Shown: positions 1-8,971 of the stretch, piece by piece | Layout of the letters: each line of letters starts with the position of its first letter | Numbering within the stretch: position 1 is the stretch's first letter | Source of the DNA: Desulfovibrio inopinatus DSM 10711 | GTDB lineage: Bacteria > Desulfobacterota > Desulfovibrionia > Desulfovibrionales > Desulfovibrionaceae | Reading direction: 5' to 3' | Assembly (NCBI RefSeq): GCF_000429305.1 | Contig: NZ_AUBP01000005.1 | Span: 305,517-369,516 of the forward strand | Length of the DNA stretch: 64,000 bases | Notes under the pieces: generated by a model | What the model was told of the DNA's origin: nothing | Database searches by the model: none | What the model saw: the letters and a program-made list of their open reading frames with translations, nothing else | Program-made: the position numbers and the translations under genes

Positions 1-940
1 TGTCTTGGAAGGTCTCGCCTTTTAAAAATTCGACCAACATCGACGTTGATTCGTCATGTTCCCGGAGGGCAATCACTCGTGGAGCCAACCCCGGAGCAAT
101 CTCTTGCCAACGGGCGATTGTGTCGCGCTCCTCGACAAGTTTCTCACGCTCCCCGTCCTTGAAAATGACATCCGTCACCGCACCATTGCCGTCGGAAGCA
201 TCTTCAACTTTGCCGATACGACACCCGGATCGGCTTCCCCAAATGGACTTAAATTCTACATCGGTCAAGGGAACGTCTTTTCCGGTCTGCGCCAATACAT
301 CACGGAGACCATCAATTTGATGAATCTTGAATCGGTCTCCTGTGATCGTAAAGATCACGGCTTCTCCGATATTGAGCAAGGTGTCTCCGATACGCTCGAA
401 GTACCGAAAAATAAAAAGCGTTGTCAGAAAATCACCGGTATGGTCACCGGAACGTAGCTCTCGACGTATTCTGTCAAAGTTGACTTTATAAATACTATCG
501 AGCTCCATTTCTGTCCGGCATATTTCAAAGGCCTTGTTCATATCACGTTTGAATACGGCCGAATCAACGCGCTCCAGTGCGGAAGCAACAACATCAAGAC
601 ATATTTCGTAATCGTAATGCTGCAAGAATGTCGTGTCTTCATAATGGAGTAACTGTCTTGATATATTGACGCAGTGGTCTCCAATACGCTCAAGATTCGT
701 CGTGATCGTGTTGATACCTCGAAGGAAACTCACTTTCATTGAGCCAAGAGACGCGTCACCGTGAATCTTAGCATAGCAATTGTTTTGGAGAACACTCTTG
801 AGGTTGTCGATATAATCGTCACGCGTGTCCATACGAAGAATTGCTTTCTCGTCCGGACTCTTCATGACACGGCGCAGACTTTCGAGCTGCCGACCGACCT
901 CCATCAACATGAACTTGAAATTGTCGACAATAATATTCAT
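1..940 (-). CDS. PhoU domain protein fused to an aminoglycoside-phosphotransferase-like kinase (C-terminus cut by window edge)
   Basis: I translated this frame by hand on the minus strand; it stays open from ATG at 940 to position 1, giving at least 313 residues. Residues about 5-215 are a PhoU fold: two helical repeats, each with the family signature (NLERIGDHCVNIS near residue 75 and RYFERIGDTLLNIGE near residue 175). After residue 235 the sequence turns into an APH/choline-kinase-like N-lobe: a glycine-containing strand (CRIGKVED), a lysine strand (DVIFKDGE), a glutamate (KLVEERDTI), and the hinge-like segment MLVEFLKGETF. The catalytic lobe would lie beyond the window. A GGAG lies 5 bases before the ATG. 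The gene follows the amphi-Trp gene by 11 bp, so the two are probably co-transcribed. PhoU proteins modulate phosphate uptake and PhoR; a fused small-molecule kinase domain is unusual. The PhoU part is certain, the kinase part likely. Confidence 0.8.
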   Translation of the reverse strand, partial: MNIIVDNFKFMLMEVGRQLESLRRVMKSPDEKAILRMDTRDDYIDNLKSVLQNNCYAKIHGDASLGSMKVSFLRGINTITTNLERIGDHCVNISRQLLHYEDTTFLQHYDYEICLDVVASALERVDSAVFKRDMNKAFEICRTEMELDSIYKVNFDRIRRELRSGDHTGDFLTTLFIFRYFERIGDTLLNIGEAVIFTITGDRFKIHQIDGLRDVLAQTGKDVPLTDVEFKSIWGSRSGCRIGKVEDASDGNGAVTDVIFKDGEREKLVEERDTIARWQEIAPGLAPRVIALREHDESTSMLVEFLKGETFQD

Positions 941-951
941 GGATACTCCGT

Positions 952-1224
952 TCAGGACTCAATAAAAAGTGGTTCCTTTCCGGCGTCTTCCACTCCCGGC
1001 TTTTCCTTCCAACGCAGTTTGATTTTGAGTTTACGGTCTACACCCTTGGTTTTTCCCTCAAGTGCAAACGTCACCAGACCACGCGGCTCGAAGACGATTT
1101 CATCTTCACCATGCCGCAAGGTCAGTTTCCCTTTTGCAAACCCATCACGAATGGCGTCGAGATAGTCGATGAAAGCATCGAGCTCCTGAATAGATTCAAA
1201 TTGAAACAACTTATCCGATTGCAT
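952..1224 (-). CDS. amphi-Trp domain protein
   Basis: A small 90-residue protein matching the amphi-Trp family. It has an N-terminal helix-rich stretch (FESIQELDAFIDYLDAIRDGFAKG), a strand with LTLRHGEDEIVFEP, then alternating charged/hydrophobic strands ending in the family's LKIKLRWK tryptophan. The function of this family is unknown. Two in-frame ATGs exist. The AAAGGAG sits directly against the first (1230) but six bases before the second (1224), so the second is the likely start. It precedes the PhoU-kinase gene by 11 bp on the same strand and is separated from pta by a terminator, so it probably begins a short operon with the PhoU fusion. Confidence 0.72.
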   Translation of the reverse strand: MQSDKLFQFESIQELDAFIDYLDAIRDGFAKGKLTLRHGEDEIVFEPRGLVTFALEGKTKGVDRKLKIKLRWKEKPGVEDAGKEPLFIES

Positions 1225-1318
1225 TGCCATCTCCTTTCATTTGGCGATATCGGTTCATTTAGTCCGATACCCCCGCTCCATGTGCCATGCTCTCGTGTCG
1301 CTAATGTTACAAGCCACA

Positions 1319-1354
1319 AAAAAAGACGCCGTCTGCAAGGACGGCGTCTTTTTT
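1319..1354. terminator. Rho-independent terminator of pta
   Basis: A 14-bp perfect stem (AAAAAAGACGCCGT, 1319-1332, pairing with 1341-1354) with an 8-base loop. It ends in a T-run on both strands. It sits 11 bases after the pta stop on the minus strand and just upstream of the amphi-Trp gene, isolating pta from the downstream operon. Confidence 0.88.
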
Positions 1355-1365
1355 CTCCATTCAGT

Positions 1366-3456
1366 TTAATCCTGAGCTTGAATGGCTGTGATAGCGACAG
1401 TATAGACAATATCCTCAACCGTACAGCCACGACTGAGGTCATTGACCGGTTTATTCAACCCCTGCAACACCGGTCCCATGGCAATGGCTCCGGCTGAGCG
1501 TTGAACGGCTTTATACGTGTTATTTCCTGTATCAAGATCCGGAAAAATAAATACTGTTGCCCGTCCCGCCACTTTGCTGCCGGGTAATTTTGTTGCCGCG
1601 ACAGCAGGATCAATTGCGGCATCGTACTGTATCGGTCCTTCAAGAAGCAGTTCCGGCGCACGAGCTTGAGCAATTTTTACTGCCTCCACAACTTTATCGA
1701 CATGCGCCCCCTTCCCTGAAGAGCCCGTTGAATACGATAACAAAGCAACGCGAGGTTCAATGCCAAATTTATACGCAGTTTCAGCGGAACTCAGTGCAAT
1801 TTGGGCAAGCTCTTCCGGATTGGGATCAGGGTTGACCGCACAGTCACCGTACACAAGCACCTTATCTTTCAGGCACATAAAAAACACACTCGAAACAAGC
1901 AACACGTCAGGTCGGTTCTTGATAATTTGAAACGCTGGCCGAATGGTGTGCTGCGTCGTGGTCGTCGAACCGGAAACCATGCCATCGCACAATCCACTCT
2001 GTACCATCATGGTTCCAAAGTACGTTGGATCAAGGATAAGGTCATGGGCAATTTGTTGCGTCACATTTTTGCCCTTCCGTATCTCCACAAATTTATCGAC
2101 GAACTCTTCAAAATGTTCAGAAGAGCCGGGATCAATGATCGGGATTTCGAGCTTGATATTGAGGCGCGACATCGTCTTAGCAATCTCGTCGGGATTGCCA
2201 AGAAGCGTTAAGTCGACAATGTCGCGTCGAACAAGCATGTCGGCTGCTTTCAAAATGCGTTCGCTGTCGCCTTCAGGCAACACAATATGACGACGTTGTT
2301 TTCTCGCACGCAAAAACAACCCGTATTGGAACATTTCCGGTGTAATGCTTTCACTTTTAGCTGCATCAATGCTTCTCAGAAAAACAGGAACATTGACGGC
2401 TCCATCGAATACCCCCAATGCCCTGGCAATTTTTTGCTGATCATCAAAGTGAATTTTTCCACGCATATCGAGCAAGCGTCGCGCAGTGGTAAAGGTGTCT
2501 CCAGATGCTTTGAGAATAGGAAAAGACGCATCTTCCCAAGCACTAATGATTTCAGCAATATTTTCTGCAACGGGCATATCGCCTGTTAACAACACCCCGG
2601 CGATATTGGGAAATTTGGGGGAAAATCGAGCGGCATAACAACCAAGAATAATATCGGAACGGTCTGCCGGCACCACGACAAGACAATCTTTCTCAAGATA
2701 ATTCAAAAAGTTGGCCACACGCATCGCAGCGACGATATACGCGCGTACTCGATTGCCTAAAAGAGAAGCCCCTTCAAGTACCTCTGCATGGACCCAAGCT
2801 TTCACATCGTTCATGGACGGTCGATCAAGTCCATCATCTTCAGGTAAAACAAAAATAGATGTGGAACCCTTATACGCTCTGGCCTTGGCAGCAACATAAG
2901 GACGCACGTCAACCACGTCGTCTTCGTTCACCCTGTTCACCATGATTGCAAGCATATGAAGTTTTTCTTCAAACATGGCATCGAGGGCTACTCCAACGGA
3001 GTCGACCGTTTGTGCCGCGGTTTTATTTCGACCGCTAGCGACGAATACCACCGGGGCTCCCAATGCGGCAGCGATCATGACATTAAGCTCAAAGACGAAA
3101 CTTGCATCAGAAGGCTGAACGTCTGCACCTTCGCATACAATGAAATCATAGCGTTCTTCTAAATCTTTGTATCGCGTCAAGACGGCTTCGATAAACTGGC
3201 TCTGCAAACCTTGGCTCAACATGGATCGCGCTTCTTCTTGCGTAAAAACCCACGCATCTTCGAGCGCCATGTCGAGGTCAAAATATTTTATGGCCAATTC
3301 TACGGTGTGATCGACCTCGTTGTCTTGGCTATGGGCCACAGGCTTGAAAAACGCGATTTTCTTCACACGGGTCTTGAGCATTTGCAAAATGCCGAGCTCA
3401 ATGACGCTCCGTCCGGCACGCTCCTCCGTGGACATGATAAAAAGGCTCTTCGACAT
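1366..3456 (-). CDS. pta: phosphate acetyltransferase (long, two-part bacterial form)
   Basis: Interconverts acetyl-CoA plus phosphate with acetyl phosphate and CoA in the cytoplasm, the CoA half of acetate formation or acetate activation. The 696 residues have the long Pta layout. Residues about 1-220 form a P-loop-like AAA_26 domain with a degenerate nucleotide-binding start (MSTEERAGRSVIELG). A DRTGG domain lies at about 225-330. The catalytic PTA/PTB domain runs from about 375 to the end (HIVLPEGDSERILKAAD, GMVSGSTTTTQHTIRPAF, SYSTGSSGKG, KVAGRATVFIFPDLDTGNN). An AGGAG precedes the ATG at 3456. No acetate kinase gene is adjacent, unlike the common pta-ackA pairing; the gene stands alone between a divergent antiporter and its own terminator. 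Confidence 0.95.
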   Translation of the reverse strand: MSKSLFIMSTEERAGRSVIELGILQMLKTRVKKIAFFKPVAHSQDNEVDHTVELAIKYFDLDMALEDAWVFTQEEARSMLSQGLQSQFIEAVLTRYKDLEERYDFIVCEGADVQPSDASFVFELNVMIAAALGAPVVFVASGRNKTAAQTVDSVGVALDAMFEEKLHMLAIMVNRVNEDDVVDVRPYVAAKARAYKGSTSIFVLPEDDGLDRPSMNDVKAWVHAEVLEGASLLGNRVRAYIVAAMRVANFLNYLEKDCLVVVPADRSDIILGCYAARFSPKFPNIAGVLLTGDMPVAENIAEIISAWEDASFPILKASGDTFTTARRLLDMRGKIHFDDQQKIARALGVFDGAVNVPVFLRSIDAAKSESITPEMFQYGLFLRARKQRRHIVLPEGDSERILKAADMLVRRDIVDLTLLGNPDEIAKTMSRLNIKLEIPIIDPGSSEHFEEFVDKFVEIRKGKNVTQQIAHDLILDPTYFGTMMVQSGLCDGMVSGSTTTTQHTIRPAFQIIKNRPDVLLVSSVFFMCLKDKVLVYGDCAVNPDPNPEELAQIALSSAETAYKFGIEPRVALLSYSTGSSGKGAHVDKVVEAVKIAQARAPELLLEGPIQYDAAIDPAVAATKLPGSKVAGRATVFIFPDLDTGNNTYKAVQRSAGAIAMGPVLQGLNKPVNDLSRGCTVEDIVYTVAITAIQAQD

Positions 3457-3681
3457 GAGCTGCTCCTCTAGTTACACTCACTGTCAATGATGTATCAAAA
3501 CACCGGTCCAGACTTCTTTCGGGTGGTACGCGAAAACAGACACTTTCGTAAAGCATACCGCGTATTTTCTTTCCTACGCATTCATGGCTGAAAATAATCG
3601 AGCGCATCTTGCCCGACTCGTCTGTCTGAGCTAGTCTTGCAAGGTCTTTCTGAAAACATCCGAACCAATATAAGGTCGCTT

Positions 3682-4962
3682 ATGGAAATCGAGTTGGCCG
3701 AGGCTGCACTACGTGGTTTTCGACCTGAATATATTCTTCTGGCCATTTCTCTCCTGTTTCTTATCAGTATTTTGGCGGGACGCCTTGCCGGTGTCGTCGG
3801 TGCGCCACTGCTCCTTGCATTTCTGGGAATCGGTATGCTGGCCGGTTCTGAAGGGTTGGGAGGCATCTATTTCGACGATCCGTGGATCGCGCAATTTCTC
3901 GGCGTCAGTGCACTCGTCGTCATCATTTTTTCCGGTGGACTCGAAAACTCATGGTCTCGTGTTCGGCCCGTGCTCTGGCAGGGAGCCGTCCTTGCCACCC
4001 TGGGTGTGGCCATCACTGCGGGGGTTGTCGGTGCAGCGACGTGCTATATCCTTGGTGCTTCCGTCAAACTTGGCATGTTGCTTGGCGCCATTGTGTCATC
4101 AACAGACGCCGCCGCCGTGTTTTCCGTCCTCGGTTCCGGCACAACAACACTCAAACCTCGTCTTGGTTCACTGCTTGAATTCGAGTCTGGTAGTAATGAT
4201 CCCATGGCAGTTTTTTTAACTATGGGACTCTTGGCAAGCCTTCAATCTCCCGATGCCACTGCGTCTGAATTCTTGATATTCTTTGCCGAACAAATGAGCT
4301 ATGGCCTTATCTTTGGCATGGCTGCTGGTCGTGGTATGGCCTACGTGTTCGAACGGTTACAACTCAATTCTCCGGGACTGTATCCTGTCCTGGCGCTTTC
4401 TATGGCGCTGTTTACGTTCGGCGTCACCGCATCGATTAATGGGAGCGGTTTTCTTGCTGTCTATATTGCAGGGATCACACTCGGCGGCCGTCCATTCAAA
4501 TACAAAAAAAGCGTCTTACGGTTTCATGAAAGTTTAGCCTGGCTCATGCAAATCATTATGTTTCTTATTCTTGGACTGCTCGTGTTCCCCAAAGAGCTTG
4601 TCACAGTAATCTGGCCAGGCTTAGCGCTCTCGGCAATTCTGATCTTTGTCGCCAGGCCGCTCAGTGTTTTTCTCACTTGTTGGCCTTTCACACGCAATAT
4701 TCGAGAAATGGGATTCCTGTCTTGGGTGGGATTGCGAGGAGCCGTTCCGATCATTCTGGCGACATTTCCTTTGCTGGCTGAAATCCCTCAAGCGCAACGC
4801 ATTTTCAATATCGTTTTCTTCATTGTTTTGACGTCTGCCCTGCTTCAGGGTTCGACAATCCCTCTGGCCACCCGATTTTTTCGAACAGGTGAAAGCCATG
4901 ATATCCCAGAGGAACAAGACAAGATCGGTTCAACGCCTCAATCGAAACAGGTGGCGAGTTGA
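3682..4962 (+). CDS. CPA1-family cation/proton antiporter (NhaP2/CvrA-like, short form)
   Basis: A 426-residue integral membrane exchanger with about 12 hydrophobic segments. The start ILLAISLLFLISILAGRLAG, the stretch GAIVSSTDAAAVFSVL carrying the transport aspartate, and EFESGSNDPMAVFLT are typical of NhaP2-type potassium/proton or sodium/proton antiporters. It ends shortly after the last membrane segment, so it lacks the C-terminal TrkA-C/regulatory domains found in full-length NhaP2 (about 550-580 residues). The longest frame starts at a TTG (3637), but an AAGG six bases before ATG 3682 makes the latter more likely. It is transcribed divergently from pta. It meets the nucleotidase gene tail-to-tail only 9 bp away, leaving no room for a separate terminator. 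Confidence 0.85.
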   Translation: MEIELAEAALRGFRPEYILLAISLLFLISILAGRLAGVVGAPLLLAFLGIGMLAGSEGLGGIYFDDPWIAQFLGVSALVVIIFSGGLENSWSRVRPVLWQGAVLATLGVAITAGVVGAATCYILGASVKLGMLLGAIVSSTDAAAVFSVLGSGTTTLKPRLGSLLEFESGSNDPMAVFLTMGLLASLQSPDATASEFLIFFAEQMSYGLIFGMAAGRGMAYVFERLQLNSPGLYPVLALSMALFTFGVTASINGSGFLAVYIAGITLGGRPFKYKKSVLRFHESLAWLMQIIMFLILGLLVFPKELVTVIWPGLALSAILIFVARPLSVFLTCWPFTRNIREMGFLSWVGLRGAVPIILATFPLLAEIPQAQRIFNIVFFIVLTSALLQGSTIPLATRFFRTGESHDIPEEQDKIGSTPQSKQVAS

Positions 4963-4971
4963 CACCATGCT

Positions 4972-6684
4972 TTATGGGCACGAGACCGTCACGACTGGTG
5001 CCTGCTGTGGATAAACTCGGGGTGTTTTCTGAAGAAACCATTTCATCGCCTGACGTTCCAAAACAGTCGGAACAAGCGGCAAAGCCTGTACACCTTTCAA
5101 AGGGTACCCGTCCCCACCTTGTGCCAGATACGTGATGGTGACGAGGGTATATTGTTTTTTATCATCAATCGCTTGCCCAGAAGACGCCCCTCCATCAAGA
5201 AAAAGCCCGGTCATGATCCAGCTCCCTTTCGGTGTGGGACACCCTTCAATCCGCAAGCCATAGACCGCGGGAAACGCCCCCCCGCCATGATGAACGCCGT
5301 GAGCAATCGCGGCCTTCAGTTGTTTACCGGTCAAATGAAGTACGACGACGGTATTGCCAAACGGAAGCACACTATCAATATCACGCTCCGTTACATCACC
5401 TTGATGCAGACTATCCCGAATGCCTCCTCCATTTATCAACGCGGCATCGACACGCACACCTTGATGTTCCGCTGCTTCAAAGAGAGCTTGTGCCACGAGC
5501 GGAGCCACCTCGCTGCCTTGACCATATGCATTGGGTTCACGCCGATGCGACAACGACGAATCGAGATGAGCAACAACTGTGTCCTCGCCAAGTTGAGCGG
5601 AAAAACCCTGTACAAGACCGGCCATAACGATATCAGGTTTCATCGGCGTTAACCCATAACGATTTTGGGGAGACAATTCTCGACGCTGGGTTTGATTTCG
5701 CAGTGTGACGTCGTATTGTGGATCAACAAGAATATCACTGTGTCCGGCAGCCGTTACCGTGCCGGTATGCTCATCATACTCTATGTCCAGTGCACCCAAT
5801 ACTTTGAAATTATGAAACGCTTGAACGACAAAAACCCGCTTCCCTTGTGGCCCGGTTATCACGGTTGGATACGGTCCTTCAGGATGAAAACCAGCCTTTT
5901 TCAAACGCGGCGGACCAAGCAAGCTATGGGAGTGTCCTCCGACGACAATATCTATTCCGCGAAGAGCACGCGCCATGGCGCAATCCCGATCATAACCTTG
6001 ATGCGTCAATGCAATGACGATGTCAGCTCCCTCCCGTCGCAGTTCCGATACGGCTCTACGGGCAGCGGCAAAGGGATCGGTAAACGCAACATCAGGCCCT
6101 GGACTAGAAATCGTTGCCGTCGCGGGAAGAATCAGGCCAAACACCCCAATATGTACGCCATCCATGGAAAACAGTGTCCACGGGCGAACCCGGCCGTCCA
6201 GTGCTGAACCGGGACGAATTGTGATATTCGCAGCAAGAACGGGGAAGGAAATATCATTCAACAATGTTGCCAGGTGGTCTGCCCCATCATCGAATTCGTG
6301 ATTACCGAGCACCATGGCATCAATACCCAACAGATTGAGAACAGCCATGTCGGCCGTCCCACCGAAGACAGTGTAATACGCGGTTCCACGCAGACTATCA
6401 CCGGCATGAAGAAACAGCACATGATCATGACCTTCTGCCAAGCGGTGCACTGCAGCAGCAATACGCGCTGCCCCTCCAAGGGAAAATACAAGCGTATTTT
6501 GACCACGCTGAAAACGATAGGGTTCGGTATCAAGTCGGGAATGCGAATCATTGAGATGAAGAAGGCGTAAAGAAAAAGCATAAGAAAGGTCTATCCAGAC
6601 GAAACAAAGCATCAGCGTGAAGACACCCTCTAAAAGGTGGCGCCCAATTCGTGTCGAACCCGGAATACAAGGAAATCGCTTCAT
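4972..6684 (-). CDS. exported 5'-nucleotidase / metallophosphoesterase (UshA-like)
   Basis: A 570-residue two-domain nucleotidase. After an N-terminal signal segment (hydrophobic stretch LMLCFVWIDLSYAFS, residues about 24-38) comes the calcineurin-like metal site in order: LLHLNDSHSRL, HAGDSLRG, GNHEFDDG, ALTHQGYDRD and GGHSHSL. From about residue 355 follows the 5'-nucleotidase C-terminal domain, with INGGGIRDSL and the SVLPFGN substrate loop. Such enzymes hydrolyse nucleotides or UDP-sugars in the periplasm to salvage nucleoside and phosphate. The ATG lies 3 bp after the stop of the receiver-TPR gene with no strong ribosome site, suggesting translational coupling. Exact substrate cannot be read from sequence. 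Confidence 0.88.
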   Translation of the reverse strand: MKRFPCIPGSTRIGRHLLEGVFTLMLCFVWIDLSYAFSLRLLHLNDSHSRLDTEPYRFQRGQNTLVFSLGGAARIAAAVHRLAEGHDHVLFLHAGDSLRGTAYYTVFGGTADMAVLNLLGIDAMVLGNHEFDDGADHLATLLNDISFPVLAANITIRPGSALDGRVRPWTLFSMDGVHIGVFGLILPATATISSPGPDVAFTDPFAAARRAVSELRREGADIVIALTHQGYDRDCAMARALRGIDIVVGGHSHSLLGPPRLKKAGFHPEGPYPTVITGPQGKRVFVVQAFHNFKVLGALDIEYDEHTGTVTAAGHSDILVDPQYDVTLRNQTQRRELSPQNRYGLTPMKPDIVMAGLVQGFSAQLGEDTVVAHLDSSLSHRREPNAYGQGSEVAPLVAQALFEAAEHQGVRVDAALINGGGIRDSLHQGDVTERDIDSVLPFGNTVVVLHLTGKQLKAAIAHGVHHGGGAFPAVYGLRIEGCPTPKGSWIMTGLFLDGGASSGQAIDDKKQYTLVTITYLAQGGDGYPLKGVQALPLVPTVLERQAMKWFLQKTPRVYPQQAPVVTVSCP

Positions 6685-6687
6685 GGA

Positions 6688-7776
6688 TTAGTCATCAGAA
6701 TCAATAGTAAGTTCAGGCTGTTTCCGATCAATATTATATCGAACAGATGGCTCTCCTTTCCTCGGACGCCAATGCGCTCGTTTGGCTTTAAAATAGAGTT
6801 TTCGAGCTTCTTCAAAATCTGGATTCAACTTCAAAGCACGTTCAAGCCAACCCATCCCCAGTTCCAGACGGCCAGAGAACAAAAACGCTTTGGCCACATT
6901 GTAATGAATATGGTCGTCGTTGGGGCTAATCGCGAGTCCCTGCCTATAGGCATTCAATGCGCCTTCGAAATCCCCCTTTCGCCGCAAACGAACACCAAGA
7001 TCATTATAGGGATTCACCGCATTGGGATCATGCTTGATAATATCGACGAATATCGCTTTCGCTTCCTGAAACCGCCCTTGTTCCGCAAAAATACTTGCTG
7101 CCTTTTGCATCATCTCCAAACTTTTTTCTTCGTTCCCTTTGGCTTGATAGGCTTCGGCAAGTCCTTTATAAGCATCGGCAAAGACATTATTCTGCAAGAT
7201 AGCTTTATTGAAGGCGATAATAGCTTGACCGAACTTCTTTTTGCCGAGGGCTTCGATTCCTCTGTTGAAATAATAGCGTGCGTCTTTCTTCGTCGTCAAA
7301 AGGTTTTGCAATTCCTCAACGGCTTTATCCGCTTCGTCCGTCAACAAATGGTTTCCGGCCCGACGCAAGGCTTTAGCTTGATTTTTGTCGATCCGTGTCG
7401 AGTCGTAGGCAAACCGGATATGATCCTCAAACGTGCGGATCGTATACGGTCTTAAAATATACCCTGAACAGCCCATAGAAATGGCATCAAGCACTTTCTC
7501 CCGTCGATTCTCCACAGTCGCCATGACAAGAGGAACAATGGTTGTCGGATTGATGGCACCTGCCTTGGGTAAAAACGACAGTCCATCCATATCCGATAGC
7601 TTCGAATCAATCAGTACCATACCATACGAGTTATCACGCATCAGTCGCAATGCATCGGTACCGGATTCGACAGTTTGGATATGCCTGAAGCCAAGCTTGG
7701 TCAGGAAACGCTTATCAAGTTGCGCATTGTGGATGTTTTCTGAAACAATAAGGGCATCCAACTGGCTATACGACAT
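6688..7776 (-). CDS. receiver-like domain plus tetratricopeptide repeat protein
   Basis: 362 residues. The first ~120 have the CheY-like pattern: a central aspartate strand (MVLIDSKLSDMDGLSFL) and a terminal GYILRPYTIRTFEDHI. Two normal receiver features are altered. The acidic pair after the first strand is replaced (ALIVSENIHNAQL instead of a DD pair), and the conserved lysine before proline is arginine (LRPY). From about 170 to 335 are several TPR units (ALGKKKFGQAIIAFNKAILQ, GDFEGALNAYRQGLAISPND, ELGMGWLERALKLNPDFEEA). It probably scaffolds protein contacts, with a receiver that may not be phosphorylated normally. It is the first gene of a pair with the nucleotidase 3 bp downstream. Partner proteins are unknown. 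Confidence 0.8.
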   Translation of the reverse strand: MSYSQLDALIVSENIHNAQLDKRFLTKLGFRHIQTVESGTDALRLMRDNSYGMVLIDSKLSDMDGLSFLPKAGAINPTTIVPLVMATVENRREKVLDAISMGCSGYILRPYTIRTFEDHIRFAYDSTRIDKNQAKALRRAGNHLLTDEADKAVEELQNLLTTKKDARYYFNRGIEALGKKKFGQAIIAFNKAILQNNVFADAYKGLAEAYQAKGNEEKSLEMMQKAASIFAEQGRFQEAKAIFVDIIKHDPNAVNPYNDLGVRLRRKGDFEGALNAYRQGLAISPNDDHIHYNVAKAFLFSGRLELGMGWLERALKLNPDFEEARKLYFKAKRAHWRPRKGEPSVRYNIDRKQPELTIDSDD

Positions 7777-7973
7777 GTATCACTCCCACTCTGGCCTATA
7801 ACGTGCAAAGCGTTTCCGGGCAATGACTGAAAATACTCTCTAAAAAATGACGAGAGGTGCAGAGAAAAACAAAGAAATCACCAATGGTATATTAATACAC
7901 ACCCCACTATTTACCAGACAGACGAACTTCCGCAAAAGACAACTTATACAACATACGAGAAGGAGGCATCCCC

Positions 7974-8825
7974 ATGGATAATTCTTTTTTTAAACTCCTG
8001 GAGTCCATCTCCAGCAAACCCGATCCTTTTGCCTACGATACTGTTCTCGAGCTGTGGGACAACGATCATACTTCAAAGCAGATGTTGCAATATCATCTCA
8101 GTAATGACGTCGATATGTCATCACGTCGTGGATCTTTCATAGAACGTTCTGTGAAGTGGATGGTTGACCATTTTGCAATCGATTCCCATACAAAAATAGC
8201 CGACTTTGGCTGTGGACCGGGGTTGTATGCAACCCCTTTAGCCCGAGCCGGTGCACACGTCACAGGAATCGATTTTTCCCGCCGATCCATTGCCTATGCT
8301 CGCGAGACGGCCAGACAACAAAACCTCGATATCTCGTATCATCGCGGTAATTATCTTGACTTTGAAACCGATGAGCGCTTTGACCTTATTCTTATGATCA
8401 TGTGTGATTTCTGTGCACTCAGCCCACAAAAACGGCATTACCTTTTGGATACGTTTCGTCGTCTTCTCCGGCCTGACGGAGCATTGATCCTCGATGTTTA
8501 CTCCACAGTTGCCTTTGATCAAAAAAGCGAGACATCAACACTACAAAAGGGGCTTCTGGATGGATTTTGGTCGCCCAATCCGTATTACGGTTTTCTCAAT
8601 ACGTTCAAATACGAGAAAGAAAAAGTCGTTCTTGATAAGTATACCATTGTCGAAGCGGGAAAGACACGTACTGTGTACAATTGGCTCGAACATTTCACTC
8701 CGGAAAAACTGGAACAAGAATGTAACCGGTCCGGATTTGGCATCGACACCCTTCTTTCCGACGTGGCTGGCGCTCCCTTCGATGCTCAATCAAGCGAATT
8801 TGCTATCATCGCCAGAGCACGTTAA
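7974..8825 (+). CDS. class I SAM-dependent methyltransferase
   Basis: 283 residues. The SAM-binding motif I is clear at about residues 68-84 (IADFGCGPGLYATPLARAG), followed by the acidic strand VTGIDFSRRSIAYARE and motif LILMIMCDFCALSP. The N-terminal 60 residues (start SFFKLLESISSKPDPF, then WDNDHTSKQMLQYHL) form a helical cap often seen in small-molecule methyltransferases. An AGAAGGAGG lies 7-8 bases before the ATG. It is flanked by a divergent gene upstream and a 146-bp gap before the Mla operon downstream, so it appears to be a single transcription unit. Substrate unknown. Confidence 0.85.
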   Translation: MDNSFFKLLESISSKPDPFAYDTVLELWDNDHTSKQMLQYHLSNDVDMSSRRGSFIERSVKWMVDHFAIDSHTKIADFGCGPGLYATPLARAGAHVTGIDFSRRSIAYARETARQQNLDISYHRGNYLDFETDERFDLILMIMCDFCALSPQKRHYLLDTFRRLLRPDGALILDVYSTVAFDQKSETSTLQKGLLDGFWSPNPYYGFLNTFKYEKEKVVLDKYTIVEAGKTRTVYNWLEHFTPEKLEQECNRSGFGIDTLLSDVAGAPFDAQSSEFAIIARAR

Positions 8826-8879
8826 AAATACGTTCTTACTTCAGAAAATTGAATTTTCATCCGATACAGGAGAACCGCG

Positions 8880-8896
8880 TGTGATTTTACATCACA
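8880..8896. promoter_or_regulatory. inverted repeat upstream of the Mla-type operon (candidate operator)
   Basis: TGTGAT and ATCACA form a perfect 6-bp inverted repeat around a 5-base spacer, about 75 bp before the mlaE start. The half-sites resemble those of CRP/FNR-family regulators, but the spacing is one base longer than the canonical TGTGA-N6-TCACA. Function is a guess. Confidence 0.3.
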
Positions 8897-8971
8897 TTGA
8901 CGGATAGCACGGTTTATGCTTGAACCCCAATAACATTGCATGACAATACACCCCAACCATAGACAGGCTCC

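Noticed and set aside
8842..8856. GAAAATT-g-AATTTTC palindrome after the methyltransferase gene
   Set aside because: A/T-only stem, too weak to call a terminator.
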